Shown piece by piece: positions 7,602-16,188 of a DNA stretch of 41,049 nucleotides; positions within the stretch are counted from its first letter, which is position 1, and each line of letters opens with the position of its first letter. A program made the translations under genes and the position numbers. The notes beneath the pieces are model-generated. The model saw only the letters and a list, made by a program, of their open reading frames with translations. It was not told the origin of the DNA and ran no database searches. Where the stretch lies: the NCBI GenBank assembly GCA_019748395.1, contig JAIEPM010000020.1, forward strand, positions 1 through 41,049, read 5' to 3'. Origin of the DNA: Candidatus Obscuribacterales bacterium (GTDB lineage Bacteria > Cyanobacteriota > Vampirovibrionia > Obscuribacterales > Obscuribacteraceae).

Positions 7602-9035
7602 ATGATTTCCAGTTCAACCGAATTGCGCGAAGTCTTTCAGTTCGCCCCTGAATGGGAGGCTTTACTAAGGAACTGGGATGCCGGTGAAAAGCCCAAAAGT
7701 TCCGACTTCTTAGCTAAAGTCGGGGCAAAAGCAATGTTCTTGAAAGCCCTGAAGCTTGAGCAGCGTGAAGCTTTCGTCCGATTGCTCCGTAATCATTATT
7801 ACCAGCCTGTGCTTCAGAAGATGCTCTCGTCTAATCAGAATCTCAGGCGCTTCCTGAGCCAGCGATTTGTGGCTGCCGAAGAACAGAAAAGCCAGAGTAT
7901 TTCTCTGTCCGTCGAAATTTCCCAAAAGCTCGAAACTGTGCTCATAAAACATCTGGCTTCAAATACCGAAGATGGTTTCAAAGTTCTTTTGCCGGCATAT
8001 ATCCAGAGAACTGTTCATAACGCAGTCATAGACTTTATTCGGGTCGAGGCCAGCTGGGAAAAAAATACCCTGCAGGATATGTATCTCGACCCTGAGCAGG
8101 ATGATCCTCGTACAAACGTTGCCGACGACCAGTCGGTCACACCTGAAAATCAAATTCTCAGTTCCGAACAGGTTTCTCAGTTAAATCAGTTGCGTTTTCA
8201 CTTAAATCAAATGCTCAATGAACCGGGAGCTGCTCATGATGCTCTAACGGTAGTAGATTGTATTTTCGGGCTGGGTTTGACTCCAAACTCACAGAGCGGC
8301 CAGGAAATGACGATGCGCGAAGTTTGCGATCGACTGCAAATTCAGGCTGAAACCATGCCTCGACGCATTGCTCGATGCCAGGTTCTCCTGGATAAGGGGC
8401 TTGATCTGGTCAGGCAGCGCATTTACAAGCAACTGCCCGGCATTGCTGAATGCTGGCAGCGTGGACTTAACGTGAATACGGCCTCCCGTCGCGAACTTTC
8501 CCAGCAGCTTGGGATGACCGAAGGCGAAATTGAACGCCTTATAAAAGGAAGGCAATACGACTGTCTCGATGATCTGGTGGAAGCTGCAGTAGTTAAGCCC
8601 AATCGGATTTCGGAACTCAAAAGCAAGGGTGCTACAGCTGCCTTTGTGCCGCTTGAAATAAACTCAGCAACCAGCCGGGACATGATCGACATTCTCGGTA
8701 TGAGCAAAGAACTCTCTCAGAAGCTCGTATCGGAGCGGCCTTTCAAGGATTTGAAAGAAATCGTCGGCAAGTCGCTTATCAGCCAGAAAGAGCTCGCTGA
8801 ATTTGTTCGCCGTGGTGCAGTAGTGAAAAGCAAGGCTGCCGACTCAAGGCGGGTAGATCTGAATAGAGCTCCAATCGAAGAGCTTCAAACAGCCGGTATC
8901 GACAATGAACTGGCCCTCCAGATTGTCAGGGTAAGACCCTTTGTTACCTGGTCCGAGCTTGAAGAACTTGTAGGACCGGAGTGTTCGAGCTGGAATTTAT
9001 TGAGGCAAAAATTCTTTTTAGGAATTGTCGGCTAA
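7602..9035 (+). CDS. Sigma-70-like protein fused to three helix-hairpin-helix (ComEA-type) units
   Basis: The 477-residue protein has a helical N-terminus, a segment like sigma region 2 (about 125-155; YIQRTVHNAVIDFIRVEASW), and one like sigma region 4 (about 212-275; FGLGL, then TMREVCDRLQIQAETMPRRI). Three ComEA-like helix-hairpin-helix units follow at about 291-330 (VNTASRRELSQQLGM), 353-390 (INSATSRDMIDILGM) and 419-459 (VDLNRAPIEELQTAGI). HhH units bind DNA backbone non-specifically or mediate protein contacts. Start is ATG 7602 with AGGAG four bases upstream; a TTG one codon earlier would be too close to the SD. The next gene resembles DUF1822, a partner of sigma-like genes in cyanobacteria. 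Whether it still acts as a sigma factor is unknown. Confidence 0.7.
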   Translation: MISSSTELREVFQFAPEWEALLRNWDAGEKPKSSDFLAKVGAKAMFLKALKLEQREAFVRLLRNHYYQPVLQKMLSSNQNLRRFLSQRFVAAEEQKSQSISLSVEISQKLETVLIKHLASNTEDGFKVLLPAYIQRTVHNAVIDFIRVEASWEKNTLQDMYLDPEQDDPRTNVADDQSVTPENQILSSEQVSQLNQLRFHLNQMLNEPGAAHDALTVVDCIFGLGLTPNSQSGQEMTMREVCDRLQIQAETMPRRIARCQVLLDKGLDLVRQRIYKQLPGIAECWQRGLNVNTASRRELSQQLGMTEGEIERLIKGRQYDCLDDLVEAAVVKPNRISELKSKGATAAFVPLEINSATSRDMIDILGMSKELSQKLVSERPFKDLKEIVGKSLISQKELAEFVRRGAVVKSKAADSRRVDLNRAPIEELQTAGIDNELALQIVRVRPFVTWSELEELVGPECSSWNLLRQKFFLGIVG

Positions 9036-9071
9036 TTTTTTCAGCCCTTCAGTAATTTTGATGTGGGAAAG

Positions 9072-10325
9072 ATGAGCGATGAGCTTAGCAAGTCCAATAA
9101 ACCCGCCGGAGATTCACCAATGACAAACGGAATACCGATTACAGCCGAGATAGTCAAGCTGGCGCAATTGCGGAGCAGAGCCACTGGTTGTGATCTCAGA
9201 CAAGAAACCGCAAGACAGATAGCTCAAGAAGCAATCATGGAACTTGATCCTGAGCTTGATTTGCTCGTCGATGAAGAGGCTGCTTTCAGCCGCGATGACC
9301 GATTGCTTTCAACTTTTGATTTGAACGACATAGTGATTAACGGCAGCCGCTTTGACATCAGGGTTGTCGAAGATGGGCGGGTGAGCATTCCTCGATACCT
9401 GCTTAGCACCTCTTATATGAATCTTGGAACTCTGGCTGTGGCTTTTCATGGCGATCGCAGCGCTTCTGTCGTCGGTTATGTGCCGAAAAGCGACTGGGAA
9501 TTGCAGGATAAGCATGCTGCTTCCAAGGACGATAAAGTCATTTTTCGTGTAGGTTCTGCTCACTTCGACCTTTCATCCAGGTTGCAGGAGCTTTTGTCTT
9601 CCGCAAATCATGAGTCCAGAGCAAGGCGCGCCCACCCTGTTCATCAGTCTGAAATTAATCAATTTTGTGGTCATCGTCAGGAGATGACTTTGAGCAAGCA
9701 GCGCGAATTTGTTGAAGCCGTGCTGGCAAACGAAAGCAGCTGGGCTGATTTACAAAGCGGTTTGTCCAGGTCGTTTGTGAAGAAAACACTGACACATGCT
9801 TCAGTCTGGAATCACCGACTCGATTCGATGGCTCAAAGCTTGCAATCCAAGTTCAACAAACTCAGCAAAGACGATATCAAAGTTACACTTGCCAAAGTTG
9901 CAGAAGACTTCGGCGGGCAATTTGATTCGCCCCGTTACCGCAAAGAAATGCTCTTGAGACTGACTCGCGAAGAGCTCTCTCGTTCACTCAAAGGTGAGCA
10001 ACTTGCCAAAGCTGCACGTCTTGTGGAGCAAGTTTTATCCGGGCGTCCGTTAATTGATGCCGTTAAAGACAGCATCAAGAGTCCTATGGCGATTGATCTG
10101 GCTTTGAATATCAAACGCCAGAGACAGAAATTGACAAATTTCATTGAAGCCAGCTCGGATGAAATCTCGCTTGCATTCAGGCAACTGGCACTGCAGCCTG
10201 TTTATGCGACCCACAGCCAGACCGAAGGTGAAGGTGTAGAGTCCGTAAATGAAGCTTTGAGCTTGCTCGATGCCGGTGAACTGGCCGAGAGTCTGAAGTC
10301 GCTTGAACAAGAACCGGCAGTCTAA
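9072..10325 (+). CDS. DUF1822-like protein, partner of the sigma-like gene
   Basis: About 418 residues, no signal peptide or membrane segment. Residues about 80-170 resemble DUF1822 of cyanobacteria: a strand pair ending VSIPRYLLSTSYMN, then LGTLAVAFHGD and VVGYVPKSDW. The rest is helical and charged, ending in an acidic tail. The resemblance is weak and from memory. In cyanobacteria DUF1822 genes often neighbour sigma-70-like genes, which fits this 36-base spacing downstream of the sigma-like/HhH gene; an anti-sigma or accessory role is conceivable but unproven. Start is uncertain: ATG 9072 has GGGAAAG directly upstream, whereas ATG 9120 has GGAG eight bases upstream and may be the true start. 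A strong terminator follows. Confidence 0.65.
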   Translation: MSDELSKSNKPAGDSPMTNGIPITAEIVKLAQLRSRATGCDLRQETARQIAQEAIMELDPELDLLVDEEAAFSRDDRLLSTFDLNDIVINGSRFDIRVVEDGRVSIPRYLLSTSYMNLGTLAVAFHGDRSASVVGYVPKSDWELQDKHAASKDDKVIFRVGSAHFDLSSRLQELLSSANHESRARRAHPVHQSEINQFCGHRQEMTLSKQREFVEAVLANESSWADLQSGLSRSFVKKTLTHASVWNHRLDSMAQSLQSKFNKLSKDDIKVTLAKVAEDFGGQFDSPRYRKEMLLRLTREELSRSLKGEQLAKAARLVEQVLSGRPLIDAVKDSIKSPMAIDLALNIKRQRQKLTNFIEASSDEISLAFRQLALQPVYATHSQTEGEGVESVNEALSLLDAGELAESLKSLEQEPAV

Positions 10326-10361
10326 TAGCTGCTGAATTCTTGATTCGACAGTGAATCAATC

Positions 10362-10400
10362 AGAAAGCTTCCTGCGGGAAGCTTTCTTGCTTTTTGTTCT
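10362..10400 (+). terminator. Strong intrinsic terminator
   Basis: AGAAAGCTTCC (10362-10372) pairs exactly with GGAAGCTTTCT (10377-10387) around the loop TGCG and is followed by TTGCTTTTTGTT. A smaller hairpin, TTGATTC (10340-10346) with GAATCAA (10353-10359), lies just upstream. Together they close the sigma-like/DUF1822-like transcription unit and separate it from the tryptophan dioxygenase gene. Confidence 0.85.
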
Positions 10401-10450
10401 AAATAGGCGATGGCAGGATGAGTTGAATTGCATTAAATCTGGAAGTCAAT

Positions 10451-10463
10451 GAGATACTATCTC
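10451..10463. promoter_or_regulatory. Palindrome overlapping a possible -10 box upstream of kynA
   Basis: GAGATA-C-TATCTC is a perfect inverted repeat with a single central base. It contains TACTAT (10455-10460), a plausible -10 box 35 bases before the ATG at 10496; TTAAAT at 10433-10438 would be a weak -35 at 16-base spacing. A repressor bound here would block transcription of the dioxygenase unit. Six-base arms are short, so this is tentative. Confidence 0.3.
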
Positions 10464-10495
10464 CTGCATATAAACTGCGTCCCGGGGATTTGCTG

Positions 10496-11581
10496 ATGAG
10501 CAAGAAACTGCCTTATTACAACGACTATCTTGAAGTCTCAAAGCTCATAAATCTTGGTCATCTTGCTACGGAAGAGCATGACGAACAGCTTTTCATGACT
10601 ATTCATCAGGCTTATGAAATCTGGTTCAAACAGATTTTGTTTGAGCTGAAAAGTGTGGTTTTTCTTTTCGTAGATGAGAAAACCGCCAAACCCAGGCGCA
10701 TCGATGATAACTCAGGTGAAATGGTGAAAATTGTGTCTCGCTTGAGTCGCATTGTCGAAATCTGGAAAGTACTTGTAGCCCAGATTGATATTCTTGAAAC
10801 TATGACACCAATGGATTTTCTGGAGTTCAGAAAAAGCCTGACTCCGGCTTCCGGATTTCAAAGTCGGCAGTTTCGCCTTATTGAAGCTTTAATGGGACTT
10901 ACTCCGGATCACCGCTACAAATCAACCGAGTCGGTTGATAAAGGCGCCGGTCATGATTATTACAAAAAAGTCGGAGCGGAAGCCGGTGGTTTTGATCAGT
11001 CTGACAGAGCTGAAATTGACTTGATGGAATCAGGATGCAGTTTGCGTAAAGGCGTGATTGCCTGGCTTGACAGATTCTCCCAGAGTTTTGGTTTCACTGA
11101 AAAACGCTATAACGACATGTGGCAGGATTACTTAAATGAATATCTTGCTTCACTGCCTGAGCATGACCAGGATCATTTATCCAGAGAATTCAGCAGCAAC
11201 TTTTTGGAAGATGCTCCAAATGCCGGTGAGAATAGTTTTGGTAAAGCCTCACGCCGCGCAGCTTTGATTATTTCGCTGCTTCGCGATTATCCGGTTTTGC
11301 GTGCTCCTTTTCAAGTAATAACAAGACTTATTGAAATTGATGAGCAGATGGCAATTTGGCGATTCAGACATTTAAACATGACACTTCGTATGATTGGAAA
11401 ACGTTCCGGCACCGGTGGTCATTCCAGCAAATATCTGGAAGGTGCCGTGCGTGACAATCGAGTATTCCCGGAACTCCTGGAATTACCCACTTATATGCTC
11501 GATACAAGTTCAGTGGATAAAATCATCAAACCAATTCAAACTGTTTTGCAGGGTGAATTCACTCTCAAAAAACAATTATGA
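10496..11581 (+). CDS. kynA: Tryptophan 2,3-dioxygenase
   Basis: This heme enzyme opens the indole ring of L-tryptophan with O2 to give N-formylkynurenine, the first step of the kynurenine pathway. The 361-residue product has the family hallmarks: YNDYLEVSKLINLGH near the N-terminus, EEHDEQLFMTIHQAYEIWFKQ (substrate and heme pocket), and WRFRHLNMTLRMIGKRSGTGGH with the heme-ligand His, followed by FPELLELPTYM. It is longer than many bacterial forms (about 280 residues) and closer to animal lengths. Start is ATG 10496 (GGGGA about nine bases upstream) rather than the TTG two codons earlier. It overlaps the next gene by four bases (ATGA). No other kynurenine-pathway gene is nearby, so the product's fate is unclear. 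Confidence 0.93.
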   Translation: MSKKLPYYNDYLEVSKLINLGHLATEEHDEQLFMTIHQAYEIWFKQILFELKSVVFLFVDEKTAKPRRIDDNSGEMVKIVSRLSRIVEIWKVLVAQIDILETMTPMDFLEFRKSLTPASGFQSRQFRLIEALMGLTPDHRYKSTESVDKGAGHDYYKKVGAEAGGFDQSDRAEIDLMESGCSLRKGVIAWLDRFSQSFGFTEKRYNDMWQDYLNEYLASLPEHDQDHLSREFSSNFLEDAPNAGENSFGKASRRAALIISLLRDYPVLRAPFQVITRLIEIDEQMAIWRFRHLNMTLRMIGKRSGTGGHSSKYLEGAVRDNRVFPELLELPTYMLDTSSVDKIIKPIQTVLQGEFTLKKQL

Positions 11582-12453
11582 GCTTGAAAGTTAAAGCCGT
11601 TGTCGCGTTTGCATGCACCGTGATTTTTTTAGGGCAGGCGGCATTCAGCCAGGATTCAAATTTGCAGGGTAGTGCCGGGAATCCTCTTCAAGGGAACGCC
11701 GGCAGCACCATGCTTTTCGGCGGCGTCAAGCATGAAGCTAAATTGCCTGCCCTAAATCGTTCTTTGAAGCCCGGCAATCAATTTAAGTATGATACTTTCA
11801 ACAATGATAAAGCTCTTCAAGGAAAAGTCGATAGCTCTCGCCTTGAGGCTAAAGTCAATTTTGAAGAGCAAAAGTGGTATCGCATTCCAGCCTGGCTTGC
11901 AGGCAATGTCTGGCATCATGATCAACAAACGGACTATTACTATAAAGATATGAGCAGCGGTCGCGAAGATCGAAGAGTTCAAACTTCGACTTCGATAGGT
12001 GAGGAAACTCATGGTTGGGAGCAGGATGCCAGAGGTGATTTCTGGGCTTATGACGATCGTCCATTCACCAAACAGCTTGATCGCGGCGACCGATATGAAT
12101 ATACACATGAAAAATTTCGAGAGACTTTGAATCTTTCCGCAGACAGGTTTATCGAGCGTTCCATAGCTGTTCATACAATTGTGGATAAAGGCAGCAATAC
12201 TATTCAGCGCAGCTATCAAACAGAGCAAATTCTAACAACTGTTCCTCTGGCCTCCGGCCAGGTGCGCACCGATTATTCAGCCAAAATATTCGATATGGAC
12301 GGCACAGCGCTGAGCCTGACAAAGTTTTATGTGATCAGCAATCGGCTTAAACCTTTCATCAATATCTATATCTGGAAAGAGATTAATTGGCGCGATAAAT
12401 TCATTGAGTGGCTGGAAGCAAGAGGAATGGCAGATCGTATTCCTAAAGAATAA
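11578..12453 (+). CDS. Secreted protein of unknown function, coupled to tryptophan dioxygenase
   Basis: The 291-residue product begins with a signal peptide (1-25, ending AFSQD), then a Gly/Asn-rich stretch with two NLQGSAGN-like units, then a compact domain (about 85-290) rich in aromatic residues (KWYRIPAWLAGNVWHHDQQT, GDFWAYDDRP, YIWKEINWRDKFIEWLEARG). I do not recognise the fold. Its ATG at 11578 overlaps the kynA stop by four bases, so translation is likely coupled and the two are probably co-transcribed. A role linked to tryptophan breakdown is only suggested by position; the overlap may merely reflect genome compaction. Confidence 0.8.
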   Translation: MSLKVKAVVAFACTVIFLGQAAFSQDSNLQGSAGNPLQGNAGSTMLFGGVKHEAKLPALNRSLKPGNQFKYDTFNNDKALQGKVDSSRLEAKVNFEEQKWYRIPAWLAGNVWHHDQQTDYYYKDMSSGREDRRVQTSTSIGEETHGWEQDARGDFWAYDDRPFTKQLDRGDRYEYTHEKFRETLNLSADRFIERSIAVHTIVDKGSNTIQRSYQTEQILTTVPLASGQVRTDYSAKIFDMDGTALSLTKFYVISNRLKPFINIYIWKEINWRDKFIEWLEARGMADRIPKE

Positions 12454-12483
12454 TTCAAGCTGCGCGCTTTCATGCTCTGTCTT

Positions 12484-13797
12484 TTAATTAACCCTGAGTT
12501 GCGGCTTCAGGTCTTTGTCTGCGGAGCTTGAGCTTTGCTCTTTGTGATCTGTTTTGCCGCTACTTTCAGCGTTCAGGACATTGAATTGATTGCTTCGCAT
12601 CGATGAAAGTAAGTCTCGTCCCAGCCCATCTTTTCTCAGCTGTGAAAATAAAATTCCTCTGCACAGATCATACTTAGCACCGTGATCTCGATCCAGCTTA
12701 TCCAGATCGTGAATTCGGTCCGCTGTATGTATTTCTGCCAGAGCGCCAACCTGCAAGATGCTCACAAAAACACCATTTGGTAGAGGGAATCTTTTGCTTG
12801 CTTCCGCAAGCGTGTTCCTTGCCTCCTGAAAATCCACTTCCGCATCCGTCAGAACTGCAAGAAGCAAAGCTTGATTTGAATGTGCCATATGAACACGGAA
12901 AGCTTCGTTTAAAGCCGATGAAAGATTGGTTCCACTGCCGGCTTTCATCTCTTGCAAAACTTCTCTCAATTGCGCTGCCGATCTTATGTTGAACACTTGA
13001 GGCTGGGAATCGAAACTGATCAGGTGAAAACCATGCGGCAAAGCTGCAAGAATAAGGTCTGAGAATCTGGAGAGCTCTTCAGCACACCAGCCCAGTCGAG
13101 AAGTGAAGCCGTTTCCTTCAGGGCAGTCGCCCTGACTCATTGAGCCTGAATGATCCAATATGATCATGATATCGGCTGCTTGAAGCGCCTGTCTTTCCCC
13201 GGCGCTCAATGGGATCCGGCTATGATCCGGACCCTCGATAGCACCGACTCGCAGAGCCGAATTGTCAGCTGCGGCAGGCACACGCCAGCGATCTCCTCTG
13301 GCTAGCAAAGCCAGCTTGTCGGTTTTAGCTTTCATAGACTGCAGATAGTCCTGACGCATTTGCAAGTTCCAGTCAAGCTTTTTGCTTGAAAGCTTAAAGT
13401 ATTTGTCTCTGCTTTCTTTATTAAATTGACTCTTTTCCGTATTTGCAGCTGAGTTTACCGAGCCCCTGGGCAAGGGCTGCTTGTAGCGAGCCAGTTCCAA
13501 TCGGCAAGCTTCTTTGATTTTGCTGTCCGAACTTAAGAGTGCTGCAAGTTTAAACTCCGAAGCTGCTTCACTAGCTCTGGCCAGATATGAAAGAGATTTA
13601 CCGCGCCAGAAGTGATAGTCGGCATTTGTCGGGTCGCTATCAACACAGCGATCGAAAAATGAAAGCGCGCTTTTGTATTGTTTGACCGCCATATATTTTT
13701 TACCGGCGCTGAACTCGGCTTCTGCGGCGGCCAGAGCCGAGCTGTTGCAGAAAATGAAAATGATCGCGGACTGCAAAAGAATGGACAGCGGTTTCAT
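12484..13797 (-). CDS. Exported TPR-vWA protein
   Basis: The 437-residue protein has a signal peptide (1-23), TPR-like helices (about 26-105; YKSALSFFDRCVDSDPTNAD, HFWRGKSLSYLARASEAASE), a linker, and a von Willebrand A domain from about 207 to 400. The metal-ion adhesion site is intact: Asp215-x-Ser-Gly-Ser219 (DHSGSMS), Thr290 (SGTNLSS) and Asp318 (LTDAE), so metal-dependent ligand binding is expected. A polar Ser/Lys-rich tail ends the protein. ATG at 13797 has AGGTGAG upstream overlapping the intergenic gap. It is the last gene of a three-gene minus-strand unit headed by the MshEN-repeat protein and is divergent from a pseudopilin cluster that encodes a second vWA protein. Confidence 0.85.
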   Translation of the reverse strand: MKPLSILLQSAIIFIFCNSSALAAAEAEFSAGKKYMAVKQYKSALSFFDRCVDSDPTNADYHFWRGKSLSYLARASEAASEFKLAALLSSDSKIKEACRLELARYKQPLPRGSVNSAANTEKSQFNKESRDKYFKLSSKKLDWNLQMRQDYLQSMKAKTDKLALLARGDRWRVPAAADNSALRVGAIEGPDHSRIPLSAGERQALQAADIMIILDHSGSMSQGDCPEGNGFTSRLGWCAEELSRFSDLILAALPHGFHLISFDSQPQVFNIRSAAQLREVLQEMKAGSGTNLSSALNEAFRVHMAHSNQALLLAVLTDAEVDFQEARNTLAEASKRFPLPNGVFVSILQVGALAEIHTADRIHDLDKLDRDHGAKYDLCRGILFSQLRKDGLGRDLLSSMRSNQFNVLNAESSGKTDHKEQSSSSADKDLKPQLRVN

Positions 13798-13805
13798 AGA
13801 CTCAC

Positions 13806-14828
13806 CTATTGATGCGTCTGACCATTTAGTCTGGACTTGTCTTTATGCAAATCTTTCTTATTTTGCACTTTAGATAGAAGTGCCGGTAATTTAATTGGAA
13901 CCGCATGCAATTCCTCAGGTGGCTCAGGCAAAATCGGGTCGAAATGACCATAATTACGCACATAAAGGTTGGTTCCCGTAGGTACCAGAAAAACTCCGCT
14001 GCTTTCTGACGGCTTTGTGGTCATTTGGCTTTCAAGTCCCTCGGCGCTTTCTTTTATGCCCAGAGAGCGAAGCTGTGCTTCCTGTTTGCGAATGTCGTAA
14101 TCGGAGCGGGCTTTGAGCAAAGACGATTGCGAGCGGAATTGAATCTCAGCTTGACTTTGCTTGAAATCTGCATCCGCAAAACGTGAAACTCTCCGATTTC
14201 TTTTGAATTCATCGCTCTCACGTCTTAGATCTTCAATCAGCCGATCATGTGCTTTTGAGCGGGAGTTATAAATGCTTCTGGCATAAGTTTCAGAATCGCT
14301 CTGTATGCCTTTAATCTTTTCCTCTGACTGCTGTAGAATTTTTGAAATGCTGCTTTCGACATCCTGCCCTCTGACGCTTGCCGGGCTTGGAGCAGGAGAT
14401 TCTGCAGCGCCGCCGTCAGTCTCGTCTTTAATACCCAGGCTTTGCATTTTTTCTCGACATGATTTTGCCAGAGACGCTGATGGATTCAGGAGCAAAACCA
14501 GTTTCATTTCCTTTTCCGCCTCGGCTTCTCTTCCCAATTCAATTAGTGCCGAAGCTCTTCCAAAATGAGCTTCAGCAGACGCCGGATTCTCGCGTGCCAA
14601 CTTATTGAAATGTTCCAGAGCCTTCTTACTGTCCACCGGGTTGCTTTCGGGATTTCCTTTAAATGGAACCTGTGCGCAGGATTTTCCCTCCAGGCTCAGA
14701 AACAAAAAGAGAGCAAGCAGCTTCAAGCTTCGTGATTTAGAACGAAGACCGCTTCCGCAATGAATTACTCTTTTCCCCATGTTAAAGATCAAAGCACGGC
14801 AGAGCCTAATCCACAATAGAATTTTCAT
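13806..14828 (-). CDS. Exported TPR and coiled-coil protein
   Basis: The 340-residue protein has an N-terminal hydrophobic segment after a basic stretch (about 36-50, LKLLALFLFLSL, then GKSCAQ), giving an unusually long signal region. TPR-like helices lie at about 66-125 (ALEHFNKLARENPASAEAHF; REAEAEKEMKLVLLLNPSAS). A long charged coiled coil covers about 155-265, and a proline-rich part closes the protein (FDPILPEPPEELHAVPIKLP). Start is ATG 14828, overlapping the upstream gene's TGA by four bases with GGAG nine bases upstream; a later ATG (14780) would give a shorter, more typical signal peptide. Only eight bases separate it from the TPR-vWA gene, so the three minus-strand genes form an operon. 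Confidence 0.8.
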   Translation of the reverse strand: MKILLWIRLCRALIFNMGKRVIHCGSGLRSKSRSLKLLALFLFLSLEGKSCAQVPFKGNPESNPVDSKKALEHFNKLARENPASAEAHFGRASALIELGREAEAEKEMKLVLLLNPSASLAKSCREKMQSLGIKDETDGGAAESPAPSPASVRGQDVESSISKILQQSEEKIKGIQSDSETYARSIYNSRSKAHDRLIEDLRRESDEFKRNRRVSRFADADFKQSQAEIQFRSQSSLLKARSDYDIRKQEAQLRSLGIKESAEGLESQMTTKPSESSGVFLVPTGTNLYVRNYGHFDPILPEPPEELHAVPIKLPALLSKVQNKKDLHKDKSRLNGQTHQ

Positions 14829-16027
14829 TCCGATGTCTCCGGTACAGTGGGCTTGGTCAAGCCCAGTTCGAGCAGGGCGTTGTCCAGGCTGCAGCGTGTT
14901 CGCTGGCTATAATGAAGAGCAATTATTGCCTGCTCGCGTTTAATAAAACCCTCTCGCACCAGAAACTGGCAGCGCAATGAGTTATAAAGCATGTTTTCGT
15001 CGATATAGCCGAAAGCTACAAGCATTTTTCCGAGTAGATTTGAGTTTTTGGCTGCCAAATGAATGGCTTCATCAATTTCTTGCTCGCTTATCCAGCCACA
15101 AAGTTTTAAGAGCTCTCCCAGCTTCATGTCTATAATTTCTGCCTTCATCAACCCCAGTTCGGCAACGGCTTTGTTGAGAGACTGATTGCGGTTCTGAATC
15201 GTACGCAAGACATCAACTGCCTGCAACGGCGAAAGAGTTTTGTTATCAGTCATTTCTTGCAATTTGAGAGCATCCGAAAGTCTTTCCTGGCTGAGTAATC
15301 GCATCTGCACAAGTACGTGTCCAAGCGGTTTTTCCTTAACCACGCTTTCTTCGACCGCACCCAGAATATCTTCTTCTCCTACCAGTCCGGAAAGTACAAG
15401 AAGCTCCCCCAGTTTAATTCGATGCTCGGGCAAGGCGTCTTCGATACCCTGCTCTCTCAGTCCCTGCTCGAAACTCGCCTGTCTTTCATGCACTGCTTTA
15501 ACCGCATTTACAGCCTGCTTCCTGCTTATTTTGTTCTCTCGCAGAAGCATTTGAGAGTTTAGGGCACACCAGATCACCGAACCTTTGACTTTGCCTGTCA
15601 GCACAAGAATCCTGCCGAGAGGCAAACCCATAGTGTTTACCTGATTCAGCGCTTCTTTGAGCTCTGCTTTTGTGAGAGCTCCCCCATCCACCAGCAGTTG
15701 CCCGACTTTGTTGACCATGAGGTCAGCCATGGGTTTCCAGCCCAGCTCTATTAAACATTCTTCTACCGGTAAATTCTCCCGGCCGCTGCGAGCCAGGGCT
15801 TGAACCGCCATCTCCCGTTCAATCAGACCATCTTTCATCATTGACTGAATCAAAACTGCCGAACGTACGACTTTCTCGCTGAGAACACCGGACATGACCA
15901 TAGTTTTGCCTATCGGTAAGCCCAGCGAAGCAGACAAATTCATACCTTCGTTCAAATCTTCGCGGCTCAAAAGACCACTTTCGACCAGTAAATCTCCGAC
16001 TTTGCCTACTCCTTTGATTTTGCTCAT
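14825..16027 (-). CDS. Protein with four MshEN-like repeats (possible c-di-GMP sensor)
   Basis: The 400-residue protein consists of four repeats of about 95 residues (starting near 9, 107, 205 and 302). Each opens with a (V/L)Gx-LLxxxG motif (VGDLLVESGLL, VGQLLVDGGAL, LGELLVLSGLV, LGELLKLCGWI) and has a second half-motif about 25 residues later (PIGKTMVMSGVL, PLGRILVLTGKV, PLGHVLVQMRLL, LLGKMLVAFGYI). This two-part pattern is that of MshEN, the N-terminal domain of type II secretion and type IV pilus ATPases that binds c-di-GMP in MshE. No ATPase domain follows. I use ATG 16027 (AGG seven bases upstream); a GTG at 16120 would add 31 residues but lacks an SD. Ligand binding is inferred. Confidence 0.75.
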   Translation of the reverse strand: MSKIKGVGKVGDLLVESGLLSREDLNEGMNLSASLGLPIGKTMVMSGVLSEKVVRSAVLIQSMMKDGLIEREMAVQALARSGRENLPVEECLIELGWKPMADLMVNKVGQLLVDGGALTKAELKEALNQVNTMGLPLGRILVLTGKVKGSVIWCALNSQMLLRENKISRKQAVNAVKAVHERQASFEQGLREQGIEDALPEHRIKLGELLVLSGLVGEEDILGAVEESVVKEKPLGHVLVQMRLLSQERLSDALKLQEMTDNKTLSPLQAVDVLRTIQNRNQSLNKAVAELGLMKAEIIDMKLGELLKLCGWISEQEIDEAIHLAAKNSNLLGKMLVAFGYIDENMLYNSLRCQFLVREGFIKREQAIIALHYSQRTRCSLDNALLELGLTKPTVPETSE

Positions 16028-16188
16028 TGCTAAGCCTGACCTCTTGTCCTGATTTAATCTCTTTTGGGGGAGATGCAATTTCTTTGCAACATCTGTCCTG
16101 CATAATCTAAGATCTGCCACGTTGGGGCAGATGTTAGTAGTGTATTGAGTTATGGGTATCTCCTTCTTAGTGAAGGCAGGCAGCAGTC

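Noticed and set aside
11752-12228. 158-codon minus-strand frame opposite the secreted protein gene
   Set aside because: The plus-strand frame has a signal peptide, translational coupling to kynA and coherent composition; the antisense frame has none of these.
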